From Mesorhizobium sp. 1M-11 (lineage in GTDB: Bacteria > Pseudomonadota > Alphaproteobacteria > Rhizobiales > Rhizobiaceae), in NCBI RefSeq assembly GCF_001303895.1, contig NZ_LJSD01000051.1, positions 310,001 through 374,000 on the forward strand: DNA of 64,000 nucleotides. Direction: 5' to 3'. The translations under genes and the position numbers were made by a program. Shown here piece after piece: positions 1 to 8,095 of the stretch (its first letter is position 1; each line of letters opens with the position of its first letter). The notes beneath the pieces are model-generated. The model saw only the letters and a program-made list of their open reading frames with translations, searched no databases and had not been told where the DNA came from.

Positions 1-30
1 CCGTTGGGCGATATCCCCAGCGGCTTTTTT
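1..30 (+). terminator. Rho-independent terminator of an upstream gene
   Basis: An 8-bp stem (CCGTTGGG at 1-8 with CCCAGCGG at 16-23, one G-T wobble) with a 7-nt loop is followed by CTTTTTT. This is a textbook intrinsic terminator on the plus strand. It presumably ends a gene that lies left of the window. Confidence 0.75.
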
Positions 31-133
31 GTTGTGGTGACCTTGACTTAAGGCATCGCCGTAACCGGCAACGGCACAGGATCATTACGGTCCTGGCGCC
101 CGTTACCTTCTGTTCGAAAGCGTAGGTGCAGCG

Positions 134-382
134 ATGGAAAAACAAAAGTTCGACCCGCCGGTGACAGTTCTCGCTGGTCCATCCGGCGGCCAGGAGACAA
201 TCAGCGACGCGACCGCCTGCCTGGATTTCGTGCTTAAAAGATGGCCCGGCAAGCGCAGCGACAAGCACCGTGCCGCGCTGCAGGCCTGTTCAGACGCCGA
301 CAGCGGCCGCCGGCCAGCTTCCTTTGCCCGCAAGGCTTTCATTGCCGCGGCGCGAGAAGCTGGCATCCTGGTGACATCTTAA
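134..382 (+). CDS. DUF982 domain protein
   Basis: This 82-residue protein matches the small DUF982 family found mainly in Hyphomicrobiales. The family pattern is visible: an N-terminal FDPPVTV strand, a WPGKRSDKH segment around residues 37-45, a conserved Cys after ALQA, and a C-terminal ARKAFIAAAREAGI helix. The function of the family is unknown. The ATG at 134 has an AGGTG ribosome site just upstream, and the length is normal. The gene stands alone between a terminator and a RIME-like repeat. Confidence 0.8.
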   Translation: MEKQKFDPPVTVLAGPSGGQETISDATACLDFVLKRWPGKRSDKHRAALQACSDADSGRRPASFARKAFIAAAREAGILVTS

Positions 383-480
383 GAGCAATTCCAGGAAAAG
401 TGCGTAGCGGTTTTCCGTCCGGAATTGCGTAAACACAAAGAGCTGGAGCGTATCCGGCAAAAGCGGAGACGCTCCAGGAG
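383..480. repeat. RIME-like palindromic repeat
   Basis: The first part is an imperfect palindrome: GCAATTCC near 386 pairs with GGAATTGC near 421, with GGAAAA and TTTTCC arms inside. A second inverted repeat follows (CTGGAGCGT near 444 with ACGCTCCAG near 468). This organisation is typical of rhizobial intergenic mosaic elements. A related palindrome lies at 15156-15198. Confidence 0.7.
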
Positions 481-589
481 CGATCGCCCGACCTGAAATA
501 CCTGCTTTCGATGTTGATGATATCGCCGCGGTTCCTGATTCCATCTGCGCGTGGTCCGTCGTCATCGAGGTCCCGAGGTCGGTCGGGCC

Positions 590-745
590 TCATTCACGCT
601 TTGTCTCGGGTTCCTGCGATTCTTCCTGCTCCGCCGGCGAATCCTTGCCCTTTGCGGCCTTCGCCGCGAGCTTGGCCTCCTTCTTCTCCGCCTTCGCCTT
701 GTCGCGCTGGCTGCGTTCGTATCGATAGTTAGGCTTCATCGCCAT
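590..745 (-). CDS. Small highly charged hypothetical protein
   Basis: A 51-residue protein starts MAMKPNYRYERSQRDKAKAE. It is rich in Lys, Glu and Ala and is probably helical or disordered. Short proteins of this kind (MxPNYRxER-RxKA) recur in rhizobial genomes without an assigned role; that comparison is from memory. The start at 745 is preferred to an ATG 36 nt upstream because a GGAG site lies at the right distance before it. There is no signal peptide or membrane segment. The gene stands alone, divergent from the permease gene at 1097. Confidence 0.6.
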   Translation of the reverse strand: MAMKPNYRYERSQRDKAKAEKKEAKLAAKAAKGKDSPAEQEESQEPETKRE

Positions 746-1096
746 TCCGCTTTCTCCGTTTGCCGGCATCGTACGCTTCATCGCGCGAAATGCTACCGCT
801 CGCGCAGATATGGAGTGGCGGACGAAGAAGGCCTCGTCCCGTCAGGGGGTGAAAAGGCGTTGGCAAGACTTGTCTGCGTCGAGCATTTTCCGGCTCAATC
901 CTGCGCGTTCGAATCCAAGAGATCGTACGCTCCAGTCCAACACAGCCACCGGGCGATACGCCTAATCTGTGCGTCGCAGGGGCAAGCCGGCCGCATAAAA
1001 AGAGCCGCAGACAAACTCACCGCAGCCAGCTTCAGCCTCTGCACCAGGCCCCATCGGGGAGCTTGGTTTGCCACGCTTCAGGGAGAGGAGGCACAA
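746..1096. other. Non-coding leader before the permease gene
   Basis: About 350 bp separate the small minus-strand gene from the permease start. An open frame runs through this stretch, but its translation shows no recognisable protein and the permease clearly starts at 1097. The region must hold the promoter of the permease-hyuAB genes. I see no convincing operator, RNA gene or repeat in it. Confidence 0.5.
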
Positions 1097-2458
1097 ATGG
1101 CTGGCTCTGTGAGCACCGAAGACAACACTGAAAATCTGGATTTCTCGACACGGCCCGTACCGCCCGAACACCGCATGTCGAAGGGATCGCTGACGATGGC
1201 CTGGTGGGCGGTATCGAGCGCCGTGTTCTACTTCGTCGTCGCGGCGGCGCTTGCGCAGGGCTTCGGCGCCAGGAACGCCATCATCGGCATGCTGCTGTCC
1301 GTCGTCGTGTACAGCGTCGTCAATTTCGTCATTTCCCGCTTCGCGATCAGGACCGGGCTTTCCGTCGCGCTGTTCTCGCGCATCCTGTTCGGCAATGCCG
1401 GGGCCGCACTTGCCACGCTGATCTTCTTCGTGACGGCGATCTACTATGCCGTGTTCGAGGGATCGGTCATCGCGGTCGGCATCCAGACCGTGCTGCCCGG
1501 CATCAGCTATGAATGGGCGGCACTCATCGTGGTGCTCTACAGCGTGCCGATGATCCTCGGCTCGATCCAGCACTGGCTGGACAAGCTCAACGGCGTGCTG
1601 CTGCCGCTCTACCTGCTGGGCCTCGTGGCGGCCGTGGTGATGGCGATCGCCGAATATGGCTATTCCAACGCCTGGCTGTCGGTCGGACCGGCAGGCGGCG
1701 CCCCCGCCGACGGCTGGTGGCACTGCTTCGTCTACTTCATGGGGGTGTGGATCCTCATGATGTACACCTTCGACTATTCGCGCTTCGGCCGCGAAGAGGA
1801 CATCGACTACCACTCCCGGATCAATTTCGGCATGCCGTTCTACCTGATGGCGCTGATCGTCAACGGGCTGTTCGGCATCTTCCTGGTCGGTACCGTGCCG
1901 ATGAACGGTCCCCTGTCCGAAGTGTCGGTCCTGCTCGCTTTGCTGAAGCTGATGGGCATCGCCGGGCTGCTGTTCGTCTGGGTCACGCAGACACGCATCA
2001 ACAGCGCCAACTTCTACCTCGCCACCGTCAACATGGAGACGTTCTTCGCGCAGCTGACCGGAAGGCGGGTCGGCAAGATCGTCTGGGCGATCGTCGTCGG
2101 CGCCATCGTCTATGCACTGATGCTGGCGGATGTCTTTGCCTATCTGCTCCAGGCGCTCGCCTATCAGGGCATCTTCGTCGTCGCCTGGGTGGCGATCGCG
2201 CTGACCCACATCCTGTCCTCGCGCTACGACAGGCTGTTCGGCGGCGTGCTCGAATACCGCAGCGACCATATCCCGGCCTTCAACCCCTGCGGCATCTCCG
2301 CATGGTTCGGCGCCGCCGCCATCGGCCTCGCCCTGCAGCAGATGGGTGGGCTGACCGCCAGCTTCTCGGCCCCAGCCACCGCTCTCGTCGCCGCCACCAT
2401 CTATGGCGGGTTGCTGACGCGGGCCAAGCCCGGCTGGTTCGTCAAGGGCGCTGCCTGA
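1097..2458 (+). CDS. NCS1-family permease (purine/cytosine/hydantoin type)
   Basis: This 453-residue integral membrane protein has about twelve hydrophobic segments and belongs to the nucleobase:cation symporter-1 family (CodB/Mhp1 relatives). It follows a polar N-terminus with the usual NCS1 segment ...PPEHRMSKGSLTMAWWAV. The start at 1097 is chosen because GGAGAGGAGG lies directly upstream. The stop codon is followed after 56 bp by hyuA, so it probably forms one unit with hyuAB and imports their substrate. By context a hydantoin, creatinine or related cyclic ureide is likely; the sequence alone does not fix the substrate. A UUCG-loop hairpin overlaps its stop codon. Confidence 0.85.
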   Translation: MAGSVSTEDNTENLDFSTRPVPPEHRMSKGSLTMAWWAVSSAVFYFVVAAALAQGFGARNAIIGMLLSVVVYSVVNFVISRFAIRTGLSVALFSRILFGNAGAALATLIFFVTAIYYAVFEGSVIAVGIQTVLPGISYEWAALIVVLYSVPMILGSIQHWLDKLNGVLLPLYLLGLVAAVVMAIAEYGYSNAWLSVGPAGGAPADGWWHCFVYFMGVWILMMYTFDYSRFGREEDIDYHSRINFGMPFYLMALIVNGLFGIFLVGTVPMNGPLSEVSVLLALLKLMGIAGLLFVWVTQTRINSANFYLATVNMETFFAQLTGRRVGKIVWAIVVGAIVYALMLADVFAYLLQALAYQGIFVVAWVAIALTHILSSRYDRLFGGVLEYRSDHIPAFNPCGISAWFGAAAIGLALQQMGGLTASFSAPATALVAATIYGGLLTRAKPGWFVKGAA

Positions 2459-2472
2459 CCTTCGGGTCAGGC
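2453..2472 (+). terminator. UUCG-loop hairpin across the permease stop codon
   Basis: GCCTGACC (2453-2460) and GGTCAGGC (2465-2472) form a perfect 8-bp stem closed by a TTCG tetraloop with a C-G closing pair. The permease TGA stop lies inside the left arm. A pyrimidine-rich tract follows. It could be a partial terminator or an mRNA 3'-end stabiliser that lowers downstream hyuA expression. Confidence 0.55.
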
Positions 2473-2514
2473 ACCCTTTCTTCCTTTTGAAATCGCCTAC
2501 GGAGTCCTTTGCCC

Positions 2515-4587
2515 ATGACCTACCGCATTTCCGTCGACACCGGCGGGACCTTCACCGACGTCGTGGTCAGCGACAGTGCCGGCACCTTCACCATCGGCAA
2601 ATCGCTGACCACGCCCAACCGCATCTTCGAAGGCATGCGCAGCGCCATCGCGCATGCGGCGGAGCATCTGGGCGTCGCGCTCGAAGATCTGCTGCGTGAG
2701 ACCTCGCTCCTGATCTACGGCACCACGCGGGCAACCAACGCCATCGTCACCAAGAGCGCGGCCAGGACCGCGCTTCTCACCACGGCGGGTTTCCCCGACG
2801 TGCTGGTGCTGAAGGAAGGCGGCAAGTTCAATCCGCATGATTTCTCGCAGGACTATCCGCATCCCTATATTCCGCGCCGGCACACGTTCGAGATCGAGGA
2901 ACGCATCGATTCCGAAGGTCAGACGGTCATCCCGCTCAACGTGGCCGAAGCCCGCAAGACGATCGCGGGGCTCGGCGAACAGGGTTTCGAGGCCATCGCC
3001 GTCTGCTTCCTGTGGTCGATCGCGAACCCCGCCCATGAGCTGCAGGTCGGCAGCCTGATCGAGGAGGTGTTGCCGGGCGTGCCCTACACGCTGTCGCATC
3101 AGCTGATCCCGGTGGTGCGCGAATACCGCCGGGCGTCGGCGACCGCGATCGACGCTTCGCTGAAGCCGCTGATGCAGGCGCATCTGCGCGACCTCGAGAA
3201 CGACCTGCGCCTGGCCGGTTATCAGGGCGAGATCCTGGTCAGCACCGCGGCCGGCGGCTGCTCCAGCATCGACGGCCTGATCGAGAAACCGATCTATACG
3301 GTGGGTTCAGGCCCGGCCATGGCGCCGGTCGCGGCGATCAACTACTCGCGCCTGGAACGGATGGGCGAGGATGTGATCGTCTGCGACACCGGCGGTACGA
3401 CCTTCGATGTCGGGGTGGTGCGTGACGGCCACCTGACCTTCAGCCGCGATACCTGGCTCGGCCCGCGCTACACCGGCGACCTGCTCGGCATCTCCGCCGT
3501 CGACATGCGCTCGATCGGCGCCGGCGGCGGCTCCATCGCCTGGATCGACGATGGCGGGCTGATGCGCGTCGGGCCGATGTCGGCGGGCTCGGTGCCTGGT
3601 CCGGCCTGCTATGGGCAGGGCGGCACCAGGCCGACGGTTTCCGACGCGGCGGTGGTGCTCGGCTATTTCGATCCGGACTATTTCCTGGGCGGTCGCATGC
3701 AGCTCGACGTCGAGGCGGCGCGCCGCGCCGTCAACGAGGTGGCGGTCCAGATCGGCCTGTCGGTCGAGGAAACCGCCTTCCGCATCCTGAGCCTCGCCAG
3801 CGACCTGATGGTGCGCGCCATCGGCGACGTCACCATCAATGAAGGCGTCAATCCGCGCGAAAGCACCATCGTTGCCGGTGGCGGCGCCGCGGGCGTCAAC
3901 ATCATGCTGATCGCCAAGGAGCTCGGCTGCCGCAATGTCGTGCTGCCCAACAGCGCTTCCGCGCTTTCGGCCGCCGGCATGCAGTTCGCGCACATCGTGG
4001 CGGAAGAGGCACAAAGCCTGGTGATGCCGTCGAACCGCTTCGACAGCGAGCGCGTCAACGAGGTGCTGGACAGGCTCGACGAGAAGCTGCACGCCTTCCG
4101 GCGCCGGCTCCCCGGACGTGGCGATGCCTATACGATCGAGCGCTTCGGCGAGGCCCGCTATCTCGGCCAGATCTGGGAGCTCGACACGCCGCTGGCGACC
4201 GAACGCTTCGCCGGCAACGGCGATGTGCCGGCCTATCTCGATGCCTTCCACGACGTGCATGAGCGGGTCTTCGCGGTGCGCGACGCCAACAGTCCGATCG
4301 AGACGGTGAGCTGGAAGGCGCGCCTGATGGTGGCCCTGTCGGAGCCGCTAAAGCCCTCGCCGCCGGCGGAAGTCCGCGCGGCGAAGGCGAGCGCCACCAA
4401 CCGGCCCTGCTTCTTCGGCGACAGCACGCCTGCCGAGGTTCCGATCTTCAAGGCCGAGGATCTTGTCCGCGGCAGCCGTATCGAGGGCCCTGCCATCATC
4501 GAGGAAACGACGACGACGCTGGTCGTCTATCCGGAGATGGCCGTCTCGATCAGCGGCAACGGCCACTACCTGCTCGAGATCGCCTGA
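2515..4587 (+). CDS. hyuA: Hydantoinase/oxoprolinase family, subunit A (HyuA)
   Basis: The 690-residue protein is the ATP-binding subunit of an ATP-dependent hydantoinase/oxoprolinase. The N-terminal phosphate-binding motif DTGGTFTD spans residues 8-15, and the second ASKHA-fold loop is CDTGGTTFDVG near residue 294. A Gly-rich GAGGGSIAW segment follows near residue 340. The ATG at 2515 is preferred over a TTG six bases earlier because GGAG is then 10 nt away. It pairs with hyuB 55 bp downstream. The family cleaves 5-oxoproline, N-methylhydantoin or acetophenone-type substrates with ATP; the permease and other N-methyl genes nearby make N-methylhydantoin plausible but unproven. It probably acts in the cytosol. 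Confidence 0.88.
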   Translation: MTYRISVDTGGTFTDVVVSDSAGTFTIGKSLTTPNRIFEGMRSAIAHAAEHLGVALEDLLRETSLLIYGTTRATNAIVTKSAARTALLTTAGFPDVLVLKEGGKFNPHDFSQDYPHPYIPRRHTFEIEERIDSEGQTVIPLNVAEARKTIAGLGEQGFEAIAVCFLWSIANPAHELQVGSLIEEVLPGVPYTLSHQLIPVVREYRRASATAIDASLKPLMQAHLRDLENDLRLAGYQGEILVSTAAGGCSSIDGLIEKPIYTVGSGPAMAPVAAINYSRLERMGEDVIVCDTGGTTFDVGVVRDGHLTFSRDTWLGPRYTGDLLGISAVDMRSIGAGGGSIAWIDDGGLMRVGPMSAGSVPGPACYGQGGTRPTVSDAAVVLGYFDPDYFLGGRMQLDVEAARRAVNEVAVQIGLSVEETAFRILSLASDLMVRAIGDVTINEGVNPRESTIVAGGGAAGVNIMLIAKELGCRNVVLPNSASALSAAGMQFAHIVAEEAQSLVMPSNRFDSERVNEVLDRLDEKLHAFRRRLPGRGDAYTIERFGEARYLGQIWELDTPLATERFAGNGDVPAYLDAFHDVHERVFAVRDANSPIETVSWKARLMVALSEPLKPSPPAEVRAAKASATNRPCFFGDSTPAEVPIFKAEDLVRGSRIEGPAIIEETTTTLVVYPEMAVSISGNGHYLLEIA

Positions 4588-4642
4588 AACCTGATCCCGC
4601 AGGATCAAGCGACGCTCGCGTTTTCCATTTGAGGACCATGCC

Positions 4643-6442
4643 ATGACCAACACTACCGAAGCCGATTTCGATCCCTACATGACGGCGATCATCGCCAACC
4701 GCATCGACGGCATCATCCGCGAGATGACCAACACCTTGCTGCGCGCCGCGCGTTCGGGCGTCATCAACGGTGCCCGCGATTTCAGCTGCTCGATCTGCAC
4801 CGGCGACAACCGGCTGCTTGCGTCCGCCGAAGGCCTGCCGATCCACATCTTCGGCAGCCACATGCAGACCAAGGCGATGTGCGATTTCGCCGGCGACGAA
4901 CTGCGCGAAGGCGACTGCTACCTGCACAACGACCCCTATTCGGGCAACACCCATGCCGGCGACCACACCTATCTGGTGCCGGTATTCGTCGACGGCGAGC
5001 ACCTGTTCACCGCCGTCGCCAAGGCTCACCAGGCCGATATCGGCAACGCGCTGCCCACCACCTACATGGCCGGCGCCAAGGACCAGTATGCTGAAGGGGC
5101 GTTGATCTTCCCGGCCGTGCGCATCCAGAAAGACTATCAGATGGTCGAGGATGTGGTCAGGATGTGCCGCTCGCGCATCCGCGTCCCCGACCAATGGTAT
5201 GGCGATTTCCTCGCCGGCATCGGCTCGGCGCGCATTGCCGAGCGGCGGCTGAAGGAGCTCTGCGCCAAATACGGCAAGGACCAGATCAAGGCGTTCGTGC
5301 GCCACTGGTTCGCCTATTCCGAACAGCGCATGGTCCAGGCGATCCGCAACCTGCCGCGCGTGACGCTGCGCAATTCCGGCGCCCATGACCCCTTCGGCGA
5401 CCTTTTGCCGGACGGCATCCCGCTGAACGTCTCCATCGACATCGATCCCGACGAAGCGATGATCGAGATCGACCTCACCGACAATGTCGACAATGTCGAA
5501 TGCGGCTTCAACGAAAGCGAGGCGTGTACCTCGGCGTCGACGATCACCGGCATCTTCAACGCGCTGGACACCTCGGTGCCGCGCAATTCCGGCTCGTTCC
5601 GCCGCATCCGCCTGAGGCTGCGCGATGGCTGTGTGGCCGGGCGTCCGCAATTCCCGCACAGCTGCTCGGTGGCGACGACCAACATCGCCGACCGGCTGGT
5701 GAACATCGTGCAATCGGCCTTTGCCGAACTCGGCGACGGCTGGGGGCTTGCCGAGGGCGGGCTGGGCATGGGCGCGGGCTGCGCCGTGGTCTCGGGAAAG
5801 GATCACCGGGTCGACAATGCGGCCTATGTCAACCAGCTGTTCCTGGCCAATGCCGGCGGCCCGGGCTCGCCGCTCGCCGACGGCTGGATCACCTACGGCC
5901 TGCCGGTCGCCGCCGGGCTGATGTACCGGGATTCCGTCGAGATCGACGAACTCAAGCATCCGATCGCCATCCGCTTCCTGCGCCTGATGCCGGGCACCGG
6001 CGGGGCCGGAAAATATCGCGGCGCGCCGGCCATGGAGGTTGCCTATGGTCCGAAGGAACGGCCCATGGAAGTGATCTGGCCCTGCGATGGAACGGTCTAT
6101 GCGCCGAAGGGGGTTCGCGGCGGCCATGACGGCCTGCGCTGCCAACACTGGAAGGTCGGCGCCAACGGCCAGGAAGAGGAACTGCCCAACATCGCCGTGC
6201 TCACCGTGCGCAAGGACGAATACGTCAAGGGCAACCAGGCCGGCGGCGGCGGTTACGGCGATCCGCTGGAGCGCGATCCGAGGCGCGTGCTGACCGACGT
6301 GCTCGAACGCTACGAAACCCGCGACCGCGCCCGCGATATCTATGGCGTGGTGTTCTCGGGCGCGGATGCGGAGGCGATGAAGGTCGACGATGCAGCGACA
6401 CGGGCGCGGAGGTCGGAGCTGCGTTCAAAACGCGCCGCGTGA
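4643..6442 (+). CDS. hyuB: Hydantoinase/oxoprolinase family, subunit B (HyuB)
   Basis: The 599-residue protein is the partner subunit of HyuA. Family segments are easy to see: an N-terminal helix (NRIDGIIREMTNTLLRAARS), HIFGSHMQTKAM near residue 74, LHNDPYSGNTHAGDH near residue 94, a metal-binding-like stretch, and the C-terminal GGGGYGDPLERDP motif. The length is normal. A GAGGA site lies 7 nt before the ATG. HyuA and HyuB together make the ATP-dependent ring-opening enzyme. The AraC-type gene downstream converges on it and may regulate the set. Confidence 0.88.
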   Translation: MTNTTEADFDPYMTAIIANRIDGIIREMTNTLLRAARSGVINGARDFSCSICTGDNRLLASAEGLPIHIFGSHMQTKAMCDFAGDELREGDCYLHNDPYSGNTHAGDHTYLVPVFVDGEHLFTAVAKAHQADIGNALPTTYMAGAKDQYAEGALIFPAVRIQKDYQMVEDVVRMCRSRIRVPDQWYGDFLAGIGSARIAERRLKELCAKYGKDQIKAFVRHWFAYSEQRMVQAIRNLPRVTLRNSGAHDPFGDLLPDGIPLNVSIDIDPDEAMIEIDLTDNVDNVECGFNESEACTSASTITGIFNALDTSVPRNSGSFRRIRLRLRDGCVAGRPQFPHSCSVATTNIADRLVNIVQSAFAELGDGWGLAEGGLGMGAGCAVVSGKDHRVDNAAYVNQLFLANAGGPGSPLADGWITYGLPVAAGLMYRDSVEIDELKHPIAIRFLRLMPGTGGAGKYRGAPAMEVAYGPKERPMEVIWPCDGTVYAPKGVRGGHDGLRCQHWKVGANGQEEELPNIAVLTVRKDEYVKGNQAGGGGYGDPLERDPRRVLTDVLERYETRDRARDIYGVVFSGADAEAMKVDDAATRARRSELRSKRAA

Positions 6443-6501
6443 CGTTCCTTGCCCCCATGGAATGGGCAGGGCTGTCGCATCGGCCGAGGTTCCTTCTCCG
6501 A

Positions 6502-6706
6502 CGTTCCGGAATGGATCCCCGACACTCTCCGGTCGCTGCGCTCCCTGCGAGGTCGAGGATGACGAGAGAATGGGCGCCTCGGCCAATCTCCAACGTTGGC
6601 GATGCTGCCAACATTCGCGATTGGCACAAGGCGTAGGAGCTCCGTCATCCTCGACCTCGTGAGCGACCGGAGGGAGCGGAGAGTGTCGGGGATCCATTCC
6701 GGAACG
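6502..6706. repeat. Mosaic repeat A, paired copy (forward arm plus reverse arm)
   Basis: Two inverted copies of a roughly 63-bp unit lie at 6502-6564 and 6643-6706. The forward unit begins CGTTCCGGAATGG and ends GTCGAGGATGACG. The 78-bp spacer carries a CCAACGTTGG-type short palindrome. The pair sits between the convergent hyuB and AraC genes and could fold into a large hairpin that ends transcription from both sides. Confidence 0.9.
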
Positions 6707-6771
6707 TCGATGATGGCACAGCGGTTCAGACCACCACATGCGGTCGCCCTGCTTTCGAACAGGATGGCCCG

Positions 6772-7791
6772 CTATCTGGCGTGAAGCCTGCGGTATTCGC
6801 CAGGCGACATGCCGGTTTCCTGACGAAAGACGCGGCTGAAATAGGCCGCGTCCAGGAAACCCGCCGAGTAGGAAATCTCCTCGATCGAGCGCCTGGCGAA
6901 ATTGCCGCTGCTGAGCATCCGCTGCGCCTCCGCGACACGGCGGCGGCGAATGACCTCGGTCAAGGTCTCGCCTCTCGCGGCGAAGATCTTCTGGATGTAG
7001 CGCGGCGACAGGCCGAGGTCGCGGGCGATGGTGGCGCTGGTCAGGCCAGGATCGCAGACATGTTCCTCGATGAACCGCAGAATGCGCTGGCGGTGAGCGA
7101 AGCGGACCGACGTCTCGTCGGACGCGACCGTTCCGGGTACGGTCAGCGCGAGCGCGAGGAGATCGAATAGAGAGCTGCGCAGGAAGCCGGCCTGTGGATC
7201 GGACAGCGTCGTGCTGTTGCGCACGACCGACCTGAGGAAATCCTGGAACAGGCTGACCAGCGGCTGTTCCTTCGGGCATTGCAGCGCCGTCATGTCGTCG
7301 ATCCAGGGAATGCGCGCCCGCACCATGTCGGCGGGCAGCCGGATGGCCGCGACGGAATTGCGGGTCGGCTGCTTGTAGACATAAGGATCGCCGGTGCCGA
7401 TGAAGGCAAGATCGCCCGGCCGGACCTCGCATTCGCGCCCGCGCTGGACAAGCTGCAGGCTGGCCGATCCAGGCATCGGCATCATGAAGAAATCCTCGCC
7501 ATAACGGCCGATATGGGTGGGATGCCTCTCCACCGTCATCGGGTCGCTGTGCAGAACCCCGATCCGGATGGAAGCCACATCCTGCACGGTGAGCCGCCCG
7601 ACTTCGAACAGGCTGGCGGGCGTGGAAAGATCGAGCGGGTAATAATAGGCATTGAGATAGTCGCGCCATGCCGCGAGGCGCGAACCAATACGGCTGACCG
7701 AACCGACGTCGATTTTCGCCTCGGCGTCGGCATGCACCTGGCCACCGACAAACTGGTTGTTGACGAAATCGAACTCGGTCCGATCGTCCAT
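6772..7791 (-). CDS. AraC-family transcriptional regulator
   Basis: The 339-residue protein has an N-terminal cupin-like sensing domain of the AraC_binding_2 type (residues about 40-200) and a C-terminal AraC double helix-turn-helix (about 235-335). The second HTH shows the usual SIEEISYSAGFLDAAYFSRVFRQ...G-SPGEYR pattern. The ATG at 7791 is chosen, although a TTG one codon earlier is possible, and no strong ribosome site is visible. It converges on hyuB and diverges from the giant autotransporter gene, so either could be its target. The inducer is unknown. Confidence 0.85.
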   Translation of the reverse strand: MDDRTEFDFVNNQFVGGQVHADAEAKIDVGSVSRIGSRLAAWRDYLNAYYYPLDLSTPASLFEVGRLTVQDVASIRIGVLHSDPMTVERHPTHIGRYGEDFFMMPMPGSASLQLVQRGRECEVRPGDLAFIGTGDPYVYKQPTRNSVAAIRLPADMVRARIPWIDDMTALQCPKEQPLVSLFQDFLRSVVRNSTTLSDPQAGFLRSSLFDLLALALTVPGTVASDETSVRFAHRQRILRFIEEHVCDPGLTSATIARDLGLSPRYIQKIFAARGETLTEVIRRRRVAEAQRMLSSGNFARRSIEEISYSAGFLDAAYFSRVFRQETGMSPGEYRRLHAR

Positions 7792-7997
7792 CAACGATTG
7801 TCCACGGTTTGGTGCCCGGTCATTGCGTTCGATCTGGTGTCAAGCCTCGGCTGAGTCAGACTAGGATTGTTAGCCAGGTTTGGCAACAAAACCGGTGGGA
7901 TGATCGCGCTCCTAGTGGCGTTGGCTGGTTTTTGGGGACGGATGCATCGCAATCCGTTGCCCCTGGTGCAAACCCAAAATTGGCGACCACGGCCCAG

Positions 7998-8026
7998 TTG
8001 CCCGGACAGCGGGAGCAATGTATTTT
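7998..8026 (+). promoter_or_regulatory. Possible sigma-70 promoter of the giant autotransporter gene
   Basis: TTGCCC at 7998-8003 and TATTTT at 8021-8026 are separated by 17 bp. They lie 70 bp before the preferred start codon in the 300-bp AraC-autotransporter intergenic region. The match is fair, not strong, and untested. Confidence 0.35.
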
Positions 8027-8095
8027 CTAATATAAGGATTGTCGCGTTTCGTGCGTTCACGGCTGGCCGGGCATGCACAATCCGCCGGGGGGCAT

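Noticed and set aside
900..940. GTTCGAATCC near 918, a T-loop-like sequence that suggests a tRNA
   Set aside because: The flanking bases do not form a T stem, and no acceptor, D or anticodon arm can be built around it.
962..2269. Long open frame on the minus strand opposite the permease
   Set aside because: Its translation is rich in Arg, His, Asp and Gln with no family pattern, as expected for the shadow of a GC-rich gene; the plus strand encodes a clear membrane protein.
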